Source of the DNA: Pseudomonadota bacterium
GTDB lineage: Bacteria > Pseudomonadota > Gammaproteobacteria > Steroidobacterales > Steroidobacteraceae
Assembly (NCBI GenBank): GCA_021790795.1
Contig: JAJYFU010000004.1
Location: 1-60,252 of the forward strand
DNA: 60,252 nt
Direction of reading: 5' to 3'
Below are positions 9,662 through 16,968 of the stretch, piece after piece (position 1 is the first letter of the stretch; every line of letters starts with the position of its first letter). A program made the position numbers and the translations under genes. The notes under the pieces are model-generated. The model did no database searches, was not told the DNA's origin, and saw nothing but the letters and a program-made list of their open reading frames with translations.

Positions 9662-10393
9662 TCAAAGGTCCCCGAAGCGCTGCTGAAGCAGCGCCAGAGC
9701 CACGACGGCGGCCGTCTCGGTCCGCAGCACCCGTGGGCCGAGCCGGACGGGACGAAACCCGCTCCCGAGGGCAGCGGCCGCCTCGCTATCGGACAGCCCT
9801 CCTTCCGGGCCGATGAGCACCAGGACTTCGCGGGCCAGCGGGGGTAGCGATGCCAGACCCGCAGCGCCATCGGGACTCGGCAGCACCCTCAGCCCGCCGG
9901 GCAGAAGGCCGGCCAACCACACGGCGAGCGGGACAGCGGCGGCGATCTGTGGCAGCCGACCGCGCCCGCTCTGCTCGCACGCTGATACCGCAATAGCACT
10001 CCAGTGCCGTTGCTTGCTGCGCGCCTGGGCGGCATCGAGGCGCACCACGCTGCGCTCGGTCAGGACCGGCACGATGCGTGTCACGCCGAGCTCGACCGCC
10101 TTCTGCACGACCCAGTCCATGCGCTCGCCCCGCGAGATACCCTGTGCAAGAGTCAGCCGAAGGGAAGACTCGCGCTCATTCGCGCGACATTCGCCCGGCA
10201 CGATGTGGACCTCGCCGCGGGAGACCGCCGCGATGCGCGCGATGTACTCTGCGCCTGCCCCGTCGAATACCGTGATCGCATCCCCGACGTTCAGACGCAG
10301 CACGCGCGCCACGTGATTCGCCGCTTCACCCCGCAGCGTGCAAGGCTCCCCGGGCACGAGCGGGCCCGGCGCATGGACTCGCGTCAGTCGCAC
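9662..10393 (-). CDS. rsmE: 16S rRNA m3U1498 methyltransferase RsmE
   Basis: SPOUT-class methyltransferase that modifies U1498 of 16S rRNA. The 243-residue protein has an N-terminal PUA-like domain (HVARVLRLNVGDAITVFDG) and the knotted SAM-binding C-terminus with LIGPEGGLSDSEA and LGPRVLRTETA. The frame stays open far upstream inside bioA, but homology begins at RLTRVHAPGPL. I therefore place the start at the GTG at 10393, which overlaps the bioA stop by 10 bp and suggests translational coupling. Confidence 0.93.
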   Translation of the reverse strand: MRLTRVHAPGPLVPGEPCTLRGEAANHVARVLRLNVGDAITVFDGAGAEYIARIAAVSRGEVHIVPGECRANERESSLRLTLAQGISRGERMDWVVQKAVELGVTRIVPVLTERSVVRLDAAQARSKQRHWSAIAVSACEQSGRGRLPQIAAAVPLAVWLAGLLPGGLRVLPSPDGAAGLASLPPLAREVLVLIGPEGGLSDSEAAAALGSGFRPVRLGPRVLRTETAAVVALALLQQRFGDL

Positions 10394-11739
10394 GTGGCGA
10401 GCTCGATGCCCTCCCGCGCCACCTCCACCATCAGGTCGATTTCCTCGGGAGTGACGACGTAGGGCGGCATGAAGTAGACGACGTTCCCGACCGGGCGCAG
10501 CAGGACTCCGCGACTGAGCGCATGCCGGTAGATCGTCAGCCCACGCCGCTCCTGCCATGGATAGGGCTGGCGCGCCGCCTTGTCCTTGATCAGCTCCGCC
10601 GCGACGATCATCCCGCGCTGGCGGACCTCCGCCACGTGCGGGTGCGACTCCAGCGCCCGAGCCCGTTCCCCCAGCCGTGAACTCAGGGCGCGGTTGCGCT
10701 CGAGCACCGCGTCCGTACGAAATATATCCAGGCATGCGAGCGCCGCGGCGCACCCGAGCGGATTGCCCGTGAAGCTGTGCGAATGCAGGAACGCGTTGAG
10801 CTTCGTGTACTCGTCGTAGAACGCAGCGTACACCGCCTCCGTGGCCAGCACCGCCGAGAGCGGCAGGTACCCGGCCGTCAAGCCCTTGGAGAGACACATC
10901 AGATCCGGCCGGATGCCGGCCTGCTCGCACGCGAACATCGTGCCCGTGCGGCCGAAACCGACCGCGATCTCATCGGCGATCAGGTGCACCTGATGCCGGT
11001 CGCATGCCGCGCGCAGCAGCGACAGATAGACCGGGTCGTACATGCGCATGCCGCCGGCACACTGAACCAGCGGCTCGAGGATCACCGCCGCCGTCTCGTC
11101 CGAGTGCCGCTCGAGCGCGGCCTCCATGTGCGCGAACTTGCGCCGCGAGTGCTCCGCCCAGGTTTCCCCGGGCCCGCGCTCGAAGCAATCGGGCGAGGGC
11201 ACCGTGATGACGTCCATCAGCAAGGGCCTGTAAATATCCTTGTACAGCTCGACGTTGCCGACGGCCAGCGCGCCGAGCGTCTCGCCGTGATAGCTGTTCG
11301 AGAGCGTGATGAAGCGCCGCTTCGCACTCCGTCCGACGTTGCGCCAGTAGTGAAAGCTCATTTTCACCGCAACTTCCACCGCCGAGGAGCCGTTGTCGGC
11401 GTAAAAGCAGCGGGTCAGGCCCGCGGGCGCCAGGGCCGTCAGCGCCTCGGACAGACGAATCACCGGCTCATGCGTGAAACCGGCCAGGATCACCTGCTCG
11501 AGTTGCTCGAGCTGCGCGCCCACGGCCGCGTTGATCCGCGCATTGGCGTGGCCGAAAAGGTTGACCCACCACGAGCTGATGGCATCGAGGTAGCGTTTGC
11601 CTTCGAAGTCCTCGAGCCAAGCCCCCTGGCCGCGGCGGATCGGAATGAGTGGCACCTGCTCGTGGTCCTTCATCTGCGTGCAGGGATGCCAGACGTGGGC
11701 CAGGTCACGCTCGACGTAAGGGGTGTTGTCGGCTCTCAT
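10384..11739 (-). CDS. bioA: Adenosylmethionine-8-amino-7-oxononanoate aminotransferase
   Basis: PLP enzyme of biotin synthesis that transfers the amino group of S-adenosylmethionine to KAPA, giving DAPA. The 451-residue protein begins in good register with E. coli BioA (HVWHPCTQM). It shows SSWWVNLFGHANARINAAV, YADNGSSAVEVAVKM, the PLP-contacting DEIAVGFGRTG and the Schiff-base lysine in LSKGLTAGYLPLSAVL. No other biotin gene is adjacent. Its ATG lies 14 bases from the ampD ATG on the other strand, inside a shared palindrome. Confidence 0.95.
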   Translation of the reverse strand: MRADNTPYVERDLAHVWHPCTQMKDHEQVPLIPIRRGQGAWLEDFEGKRYLDAISSWWVNLFGHANARINAAVGAQLEQLEQVILAGFTHEPVIRLSEALTALAPAGLTRCFYADNGSSAVEVAVKMSFHYWRNVGRSAKRRFITLSNSYHGETLGALAVGNVELYKDIYRPLLMDVITVPSPDCFERGPGETWAEHSRRKFAHMEAALERHSDETAAVILEPLVQCAGGMRMYDPVYLSLLRAACDRHQVHLIADEIAVGFGRTGTMFACEQAGIRPDLMCLSKGLTAGYLPLSAVLATEAVYAAFYDEYTKLNAFLHSHSFTGNPLGCAAALACLDIFRTDAVLERNRALSSRLGERARALESHPHVAEVRQRGMIVAAELIKDKAARQPYPWQERRGLTIYRHALSRGVLLRPVGNVVYFMPPYVVTPEEIDLMVEVAREGIELATCD

Positions 11740-11756
11740 GCCGCAATTGTGGCATG
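11735..11756. promoter_or_regulatory. Imperfect palindrome containing both the bioA and ampD start codons
   Basis: The sequence CATGCCGCAATTGTGGCATG is a 20-bp palindrome with a single mismatched pair, centred on CAATTG. Its two outer CATG halves supply the ATG of bioA (minus strand) and of ampD (plus strand). It could be an operator that controls both genes or just a compact start region. It does not match the E. coli BirA operator half-sites. Confidence 0.45.
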
Positions 11757-12404
11757 ATCGGCGCGCCGTTCACCCCGCTTCAGCCCGTGGCCGGGCAAGC
11801 AGCCGCGAATCCCTTGAGTCCGCCCAGTCCGCCGCTCGCGATCGATGCCGCCACCGGCCTGCTGGCCGGGGCTCGCCAGGTGCTCTCGCCCCATTGCGAT
11901 TCGCGCCCTCCGGGCACGACACTCGAGCTGATTGTGATTCATGGCATCAGCCTTCCCCCGGGAGAGTTCGGCGGCCCGTGGATCGACCGGCTGTTCACGG
12001 CCAACGTACCGGCCGACGCGCCGGCGAGTCTGCGCGAGCTCGTCGGGCTGCGGGTCTCGGCCCACGTGCTGGTACGTCGAGACGGCGCGCTCACGCAGTA
12101 CGTGCCCTTCGGCATGCGGGCGTGGCACGCGGGGCAATCCGTCTATCGGGGCCGCCCCGCCTGCAATGATTTCTCGATCGGCATCGAACTCGAGGGCACG
12201 GACTCCATACCGTACACGGAGGCCCAATATGAGCGTCTGACCGCGCTCGCGACGGCGCTCATCACTACATACCCCACGCTCTCCAGTGAGCATGTCGCCC
12301 GGCACAGCGATATCGCACCCGGCCGCAAGACAGATCCGGGCCCGGCCTTCGACTGGACAAGATGGCGGGCCCTGCTCGCCGCATCACGGACTCGGTCCCT
12401 GTGA
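11754..12404 (+). CDS. ampD: 1,6-anhydro-N-acetylmuramyl-L-alanine amidase AmpD
   Basis: Cytoplasmic zinc amidase that cuts the peptide from anhydromuropeptides during peptidoglycan recycling, and so sets AmpR/beta-lactamase signalling where AmpR is present. Family features: GLLAGARQVLSPHCDSRPP, the zinc-histidine strand LIVIHGISLPPGEFGGPWID, RVSAHVLVRRDG, ACNDFSIGIELEGTDSIPYT, and HSDIAPGRKTDPGPAFDW with the second His and the Asp ligand. The 216-residue protein has about 25 extra N-terminal residues (Pro/Ala-rich) compared with E. coli AmpD, so a later start is possible. No ampE follows. Confidence 0.93.
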   Translation: MIGAPFTPLQPVAGQAAANPLSPPSPPLAIDAATGLLAGARQVLSPHCDSRPPGTTLELIVIHGISLPPGEFGGPWIDRLFTANVPADAPASLRELVGLRVSAHVLVRRDGALTQYVPFGMRAWHAGQSVYRGRPACNDFSIGIELEGTDSIPYTEAQYERLTALATALITTYPTLSSEHVARHSDIAPGRKTDPGPAFDWTRWRALLAASRTRSL

Positions 12405-12464
12405 CCCTGGACCACCGGGCCCCGAGAAATACGTTGCAAGTACGCAACGATGCATCGAAATGGC

Positions 12465-12610
12465 TTGACGGCGGCTAGAAGCCGGATACCATCCGAGCAA
12501 CAAGGACGGAACAAGAACAGACTTCAACGGGGATTGCGCCGACCAACCGGTCAGGCACGGGTCGAGGGGGAGCAAGGCCGCGTGAGCGATCACGCGGCCT
12601 TGCTTTATAT
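12465..12610 (+). ncRNA. Candidate small RNA gene (promoter to terminator)
   Basis: The 296-bp gap after ampD holds a promoter-like pair, TTGACG (12465-12470) and TACCAT (12487-12492), with a 16-bp spacer. About 75-80 nt after the expected start comes a strong intrinsic terminator. The predicted transcript, about 12499-12606, has no plausible reading frame. It contains three GGA triplets in its first 45 nt and a small GACC-AACC-GGTC hairpin. An inverted repeat (CGTTGC at 12432 and GCAACG at 12444) lies just upstream of the -35. The -10 is weak, so the hairpin could instead simply end ampD transcription. Confidence 0.4.
12572..12610 (+). terminator. Intrinsic terminator (14-bp stem)
   Basis: The perfect 14-bp arms GCAAGGCCGCGTGA (12572-12585) and TCACGCGGCCTTGC (12590-12603) enclose a GCGA loop and are followed by TTTATAT. 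The T-rich tail is on the plus strand only, so it ends plus-strand transcripts: the candidate small RNA and/or ampD. Confidence 0.85.
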
Positions 12611-12629
12611 CCTGCGGACTGTGGACCAG

Positions 12630-12669
12630 AAAAAAGGCCGGGCCGCACAACCCGTACCACGGCCCGGCC
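12630..12669 (-). terminator. Intrinsic terminator of the DUF2807-like gene
   Basis: On the minus strand the 10-bp arms GGCCGGGCCG and CGGCCCGGCC enclose a 14-nt loop and are followed directly by TTTTTTC. It lies about 30 bp past the stop of the secreted DUF2807-like gene and ends the cobalamin adenosyltransferase/DUF2807 transcript. Confidence 0.85.
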
Positions 12670-12700
12670 ACCCCGGGGAATCGTTCATTCCACCCGCCGG

Positions 12701-13405
12701 TTACCCGGGAGCGACGCGGATCACCTCGCCCGCACCGTCGATATGTCTGATCACCAGCGCGGGATTGGAGTGCAGCCGCACCTCACCGGCTCCGTCGATA
12801 TGCACCATGACACGCTTCGTGGGCGCGATATCCACTGTGCCTGCGCCGGCGATGCGCACGCTCGCGTCGGTCTCGGTCAATCGCGCCAAATCGATGCGAC
12901 CGGTCCCGTCGATGGCCACCAGCAGCTCGCCGACCGAGCCGGTGCCCCGCACTCTCGCGCTGCCGTCGATTTTCAGGTCCAACCGGTCCTGATGTATCCC
13001 GTCGAGATCGATCTTGGCGGCGCCCTCGATCTTGATGTCGCGCAGCGCCGGCCCGGTGAGCTCGACGTGCACGGTGTGATCGATGTGCGTCCCGTAGCCG
13101 ATGCACAATGGAATGAGGGAGAAGCACGCGTGCGGCTTGGCCGTGATTCGCCCGTTCGCGACGACCACATATCTCAGGGTGCGCTCCGGTGCGCGCACGA
13201 TCAGATGCCAGCGCGGTCCCGGATGGAAGTGCACGTCCGCCGGGATCTCCAGCGTCAGCCGGTCGGAGCGCCAGGGGTAGGTCCGGGACGCAAGCGGGGC
13301 GGAGTCGGCGCGCGCCAGCGACGGCACAGTCAGCGCCAACGCAGGCAGGCTGATGGCTGCGGCGAGCGAAAGGCCGGCAACGGCGACCCTGTGCAAACGG
13401 TTCAT
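12701..13405 (-). CDS. Secreted DUF2807-like (head GIN domain) protein
   Basis: Predicted periplasmic or exported protein of 234 residues. It has a clear signal peptide (MNRLHRVAVAGLSLAAAISL, then ALALTVPSLARA before DSAPL). The mature part is repetitive beta-strand sequence: KIEGAAKIDLDGI, LKIDGSARVRGTGSVGELLVA, IDGTGRIDLARL, VRIAGAGTVDIAPT, HIDGAGEVRL. These G-x-G turns are typical of the right-handed beta-helix of the DUF2807 (auto-transporter adhesin head GIN) family. The molecular function is unknown. The start is the ATG at 13405. It lies 71 bp downstream of the adenosyltransferase gene on the same strand. Confidence 0.8.
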   Translation of the reverse strand: MNRLHRVAVAGLSLAAAISLPALALTVPSLARADSAPLASRTYPWRSDRLTLEIPADVHFHPGPRWHLIVRAPERTLRYVVVANGRITAKPHACFSLIPLCIGYGTHIDHTVHVELTGPALRDIKIEGAAKIDLDGIHQDRLDLKIDGSARVRGTGSVGELLVAIDGTGRIDLARLTETDASVRIAGAGTVDIAPTKRVMVHIDGAGEVRLHSNPALVIRHIDGAGEVIRVAPG

Positions 13406-13476
13406 GGCAGTCTCGGTGCCCGGATTATTGATAGAACACACCGAGCCAGCACAAGTTGCACGGCCACTTGCGCGGC

Positions 13477-14037
13477 TCAGTCGCCCGGACCGCGCTTGCG
13501 GCGCCACAACACTTCGCCGCCGCGCTCATGGCGCGCCAGCGCGCGCGCGAGAACGAACAGTAAATCGGAGAGCCGGTTCAGATAGCGCAGCGCCTCGGGA
13601 TTGACCGGCTCCTGGGCGGCCAGGGTCCAGGCGCGCCGCTCGGCGCGGCGGGCGATGGTCCGCGCGAGATGGCACGCTGCCGCGGCGGGTCCGCCACCCG
13701 GCAGGATGAACTCTTTCAACGGCGGCAGCTCCGCGTTGAACCCGTCGAGGACGCCTTCGAGCCGAGCGACCTGATCCGCGGATACCACCGTGGTTCCCGG
13801 AATGCACAGCTCGCCGCCGAGATCGAACAGCTCGTGCTGCACGGCCGTCAAACACTCGGCGATCGGGTCCGGAAGATCCGGTACGGCAAGCAGCACGCCG
13901 ATGGCGCTGTTGAGCTCGTCAACAGTACCGAACGCCTCGACCCGCGCAGTGTCCTTGCGCACGCGGGAACCGTCTCCGAGCCCCGTCGTTCCATCGTCGC
14001 CGGTACGCGTGTAAATCTTGCTGAGCCGGTTACCCAT
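13477..14037 (-). CDS. Cob(I)yrinic acid a,c-diamide / cob(I)alamin adenosyltransferase, PduO type
   Basis: Transfers the adenosyl group of ATP to cob(I)alamin to make coenzyme B12. The 186-residue protein begins MGNRLSKIYTRTGDDGTTGL, the ATP-binding N-terminus of the PduO/MMAB family. It also has VRKDTARVEAFGTVDELNSA, ARTIARRAERR and RYLNRLSDLLFVLARAL, all family motifs. I chose the ATG at 14037; upstream frame has no family similarity. No cobalamin biosynthesis genes are nearby, so it may serve salvage. Confidence 0.94.
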   Translation of the reverse strand: MGNRLSKIYTRTGDDGTTGLGDGSRVRKDTARVEAFGTVDELNSAIGVLLAVPDLPDPIAECLTAVQHELFDLGGELCIPGTTVVSADQVARLEGVLDGFNAELPPLKEFILPGGGPAAAACHLARTIARRAERRAWTLAAQEPVNPEALRYLNRLSDLLFVLARALARHERGGEVLWRRKRGPGD

Positions 14038-14231
14038 GATTCCTGAATCTCCCGGTACGAATGTGCGCAGCCAGCAACTTCGTCCGCCGCGGCGCTCCCA
14101 GCTCCCCACGTCCCCGGGGCGTCCCGCGTCAGCCGAGGCGCGAGCCCCCGAAGCGCCATTCTGCCAGAGCGCACGATTGACAGCGGCTGCCGTGACCGGC
14201 AATTTGGGCCCGTCCCAGCCGGAAAATCCTC

Positions 14232-14993
14232 ATGCCCTCACCGGAACTTCAAGCCGCCCGCGACGCGGCCCAGGCGGCCGCCGATGTGATTCGCGGCCTC
14301 TATCAGCGCAATCTGGCGGTCCGCACCAAGACGGATCAGACCCCCGTGACCGAGGCGGACGTACGCTCCGAGGAGGTCATCCGGGAAATCCTCGTCACGC
14401 GTTTTCCGAGCTTCGGTTTCTACGGCGAGGAGACTGGACAGCACGATGTCGGCGCCGAGAGCGTCTGGCTGGTCGATCCCATCGACGGCACCAAGTCCTT
14501 CGTGCGCGAATGTCCGTTCTTCTCGACGCAGATCGCGCTGATGCGCGCCGGACGGTTCGTGCTCGGCGTCTCGAGCGCCCCGGTATACGGCGAGCTCGCC
14601 TGGGCCGAGGCGGGGACCGGGGCATATTTGAACGGCGAGGCGATCCGGGTGAGCACTCACGCGCAGCTTGGCGCGAGCTTCATCTCGACCGGCAACCTCA
14701 AGACACTTGCCCGCTCAGCGCAGTGGACGAAGCTCGGAGAGCTGATCGGGCGCGTCGGCCGGATCCGCGGCTATGGAGACTTCGTGCACTACCATCTGCT
14801 CGCGCGTGGCGCGCTGGAGGCGGTCATCGAGTCCGACGTCAACATCCTCGACATCGCGGCTTTGTCCGTGATCGTACGCGAGGCCGGTGGCACGTTCACG
14901 GACCTCGAGGGCCGGGAACTTACGCTGGACACTACGTCCGTACTCGCGAGCAACGGCCGGCTTCATCCGCAGATCCTCTCGGCGCTGACTTGA
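14232..14993 (+). CDS. Inositol-monophosphatase-family phosphatase (possible HisN-type histidinol-phosphatase)
   Basis: Mg-dependent phosphatase of 253 residues. Metal-binding motifs are intact: FYGEETG (Glu), WLVDPIDGTKSFVRECPFF (Asp-x-Ile-Asp-Gly-Thr) and the C-terminal DVNILDIAALSVIVREAGG (Asp). The TKSFVRECPFFSTQIAL stretch and short length resemble the IMPase-like histidinol-phosphatases (HisN) more than SuhB, but inositol or nucleotide phosphates cannot be excluded. It is divergent from the adenosyltransferase gene and converges on the diguanylate cyclase, 13 bp away. Confidence 0.85.
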   Translation: MPSPELQAARDAAQAAADVIRGLYQRNLAVRTKTDQTPVTEADVRSEEVIREILVTRFPSFGFYGEETGQHDVGAESVWLVDPIDGTKSFVRECPFFSTQIALMRAGRFVLGVSSAPVYGELAWAEAGTGAYLNGEAIRVSTHAQLGASFISTGNLKTLARSAQWTKLGELIGRVGRIRGYGDFVHYHLLARGALEAVIESDVNILDIAALSVIVREAGGTFTDLEGRELTLDTTSVLASNGRLHPQILSALT

Positions 14994-15006
14994 GCGGCGG
15001 CGCCGC

Positions 15007-16302
15007 TCAGGCGCTGGAGATCACCCGGCCCGTATTGGCGTCAGGCGGCGCATCCTGCTCCTGCCGATACGGTTTGCGCTCGTACATGGCGCGATCTGCA
15101 ACGGCATAGAGCCGATCCGCTTCCTCACCGTCGGCCGGATACATCGAGAAGCCGACACTGGCTCGAATCGCCAACTGGCGCCCCCGGGTCACCATGCCCG
15201 AGGCAAGCGCGAGACGCAGATTCTGCGCGATGCGGTCGGCGGCGTCGCGATCGGGAACGTCGGTAAGCACGACGGCGAACTCGTCGCCGCCCAGGCGGGC
15301 GAGAACATCTCCCCGACCCAGGCGTGTGCGAAATTGGCGGGCCGCCCACTGCAGCACCTCGTCGCCCACGGCGTGGCCCAGCGTATCGTTGATCTCCTTG
15401 AATCCGTCGAGGTCGATCACCACCAGCGCCATCAGGGCTCCCGCGACTCTCGCCCGCGTCATGGTCTCCTGCAATTGGCGCACGAGCATGCGCCGGTTGG
15501 GCAAACCCGTCAGCGCATCATGCAGCGAGGCGTACTCCGCTTTCGAGAGTTGTTCTTCCAGGAGCGTGAACGTCATGCCGGTGGCGACCAGGAACTTGGG
15601 CAGGTTCCACACTTCGCCGTCCACATGGACATGCGGCCACAACAAGTACATCAGGTTGGCGACGGGAAAGACGAATGCCCACGCGATGAAGCTGATCATC
15701 GTGAAGCGCACACTGGCCGAGGGACACGGCGCGGTCGCCCGATAGAACTCCGCGACGGCCAGATAGTGCCAGACCAGCATCCAGGTGACGGCTTCGCCGG
15801 GATGGCCCCACGCCACCAGCGCGCCCTGCACCGCGTAAGCGGCCAGCACGAGCGAGGTGCGCCAGCGCCGCGTGGGTCGATCTGCCGCGGTGTGCCATGC
15901 GCGCAGCATCCACAGCATCGAGCCCATGCCCGCGGCGGTCAGTAAAGCGTAGGCCCACGTGGAATGGCTGCCGTACGTGTCCAACGTCAGGAAAGCGACA
16001 TCGGGCACGGCGCTGAAGACCACGATCGAGAGGTTGCGCCACCCGATGTCGAGCTGGTCGTTGCTCGCCCAGAGGAAGGCGTTGGCGGTCAGGATCAGCA
16101 TCGCCACGGCGACGGACCACGCGCCGTTTGCCGAGCCGGGCGTGTTACGGGCCACGAACTCCGCAACGATGTGAATCAGCAGCAATCCCCAGCCGACCAG
16201 CCAGAAATTCAGTCGACTTTCTCTGGTGCGGCGCAACAGCGTCCAGAAGACGGCAATCAGGCCGCCGATCGCGACAAAATCTGGTACGACGGAATAATTC
16301 AC
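15007..16302 (-). CDS. Membrane diguanylate cyclase (GGDEF)
   Basis: Makes cyclic di-GMP from two GTP. The N-terminal 230 residues form about eight hydrophobic helices (a MASE-like sensor of unknown ligand). The C-terminal GGDEF domain (about 255-415) has HDALTGLPNRRML, VIDLDGFKEINDTLGH and an intact active site LARLGGDEFAVVL. The product-inhibition site just upstream reads GRGD instead of RxxD, so feedback inhibition may be lost. The start is a GTG with no obvious ribosome-binding site. It is the first gene beyond the Chp operon and could feed c-di-GMP into pilus control, but that is inference. Confidence 0.92.
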   Translation of the reverse strand: MNYSVVPDFVAIGGLIAVFWTLLRRTRESRLNFWLVGWGLLLIHIVAEFVARNTPGSANGAWSVAVAMLILTANAFLWASNDQLDIGWRNLSIVVFSAVPDVAFLTLDTYGSHSTWAYALLTAAGMGSMLWMLRAWHTAADRPTRRWRTSLVLAAYAVQGALVAWGHPGEAVTWMLVWHYLAVAEFYRATAPCPSASVRFTMISFIAWAFVFPVANLMYLLWPHVHVDGEVWNLPKFLVATGMTFTLLEEQLSKAEYASLHDALTGLPNRRMLVRQLQETMTRARVAGALMALVVIDLDGFKEINDTLGHAVGDEVLQWAARQFRTRLGRGDVLARLGGDEFAVVLTDVPDRDAADRIAQNLRLALASGMVTRGRQLAIRASVGFSMYPADGEEADRLYAVADRAMYERKPYRQEQDAPPDANTGRVISSA

Positions 16303-16493
16303 ACCAACGCCGGAATCCCGCCTCGCTTTGGGGTGGAGTCAAGAGCCACGCAGCGCCTCTGCCGATGAGCGAGCATGCCCCGCCACGTCATGCGAACGGA
16401 ATCGAGCGGCTCCTTTCCCCGTCGATCGGCCGAGAAGTCGGAATCTTGAGTCATCATTCGGTCCCACCCGCGCCCAGGCTGCCGAGGGTCTCC

Positions 16494-16958
16494 TCAGGCT
16501 GTCACGCGGGTCTCATCCGCGATCATCTGCTCGAGCAGCTCCAGGTCCGGCACCAGCGGCGCCTCGTTGGCCATGCGCAGCTGGCACAGCACGGGTGTGC
16601 GCTCGGGAAATGCGGCCGCGCCGGGACGGATCACATCCGAGCTCAGGCGCACCAGCTGCGGGAAACCCTGTGAGACGATGGCGAAATGGGCCAGGCGTGT
16701 GCCCAACCCGACGAACACCACCATGCGCGCGCGGCCGGAGCCGGACGGAATGGGCTTCCCGCAGGCACCCTCGAACGACACCAGGGGTATCGGCTTGCCG
16801 TTCCAGGGCACCGTGCCGATGTACCACGGCGGCGCGCCGGTCATCTCCGAGTGCACCGGCAGGCCTGACACCTCGGCAACACAGGCGCGCGGCACGATCA
16901 GCCGTCCCTCCGAGAGCGGGATCAAGAGGCTGTAGATCTCCTGGACGCGCTCGGCCAT
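16494..16958 (-). CDS. chpC: CheW-like adaptor, ChpC-like
   Basis: Small scaffold protein with a CheW fold: EIYSLLIPLSEGRLIVPRAC, EVSGLPVHSEMTGAPPWYIG, VPWNGKPIPLVSFEGACG. The gene lies 10 bp after chpA, so it is probably the last gene of the Chp operon and corresponds by position to ChpC of Pseudomonas. I chose the ATG at 16958 (MAERVQEIYSLL), giving 154 residues. The frame is open further upstream into chpA, but that part looks non-coding. The methylesterase gene chpB, which separates chpA and chpC in Pseudomonas, is absent. Confidence 0.87.
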   Translation of the reverse strand: MAERVQEIYSLLIPLSEGRLIVPRACVAEVSGLPVHSEMTGAPPWYIGTVPWNGKPIPLVSFEGACGKPIPSGSGRARMVVFVGLGTRLAHFAIVSQGFPQLVRLSSDVIRPGAAAFPERTPVLCQLRMANEAPLVPDLELLEQMIADETRVTA

Positions 16959-16968
16959 ACCGCCGCCC

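Noticed and set aside
9662-10930. N-terminal extension of rsmE by about 180 residues
   Set aside because: The added part is an alternative frame of bioA; RsmE similarity begins at the GTG at 10393.
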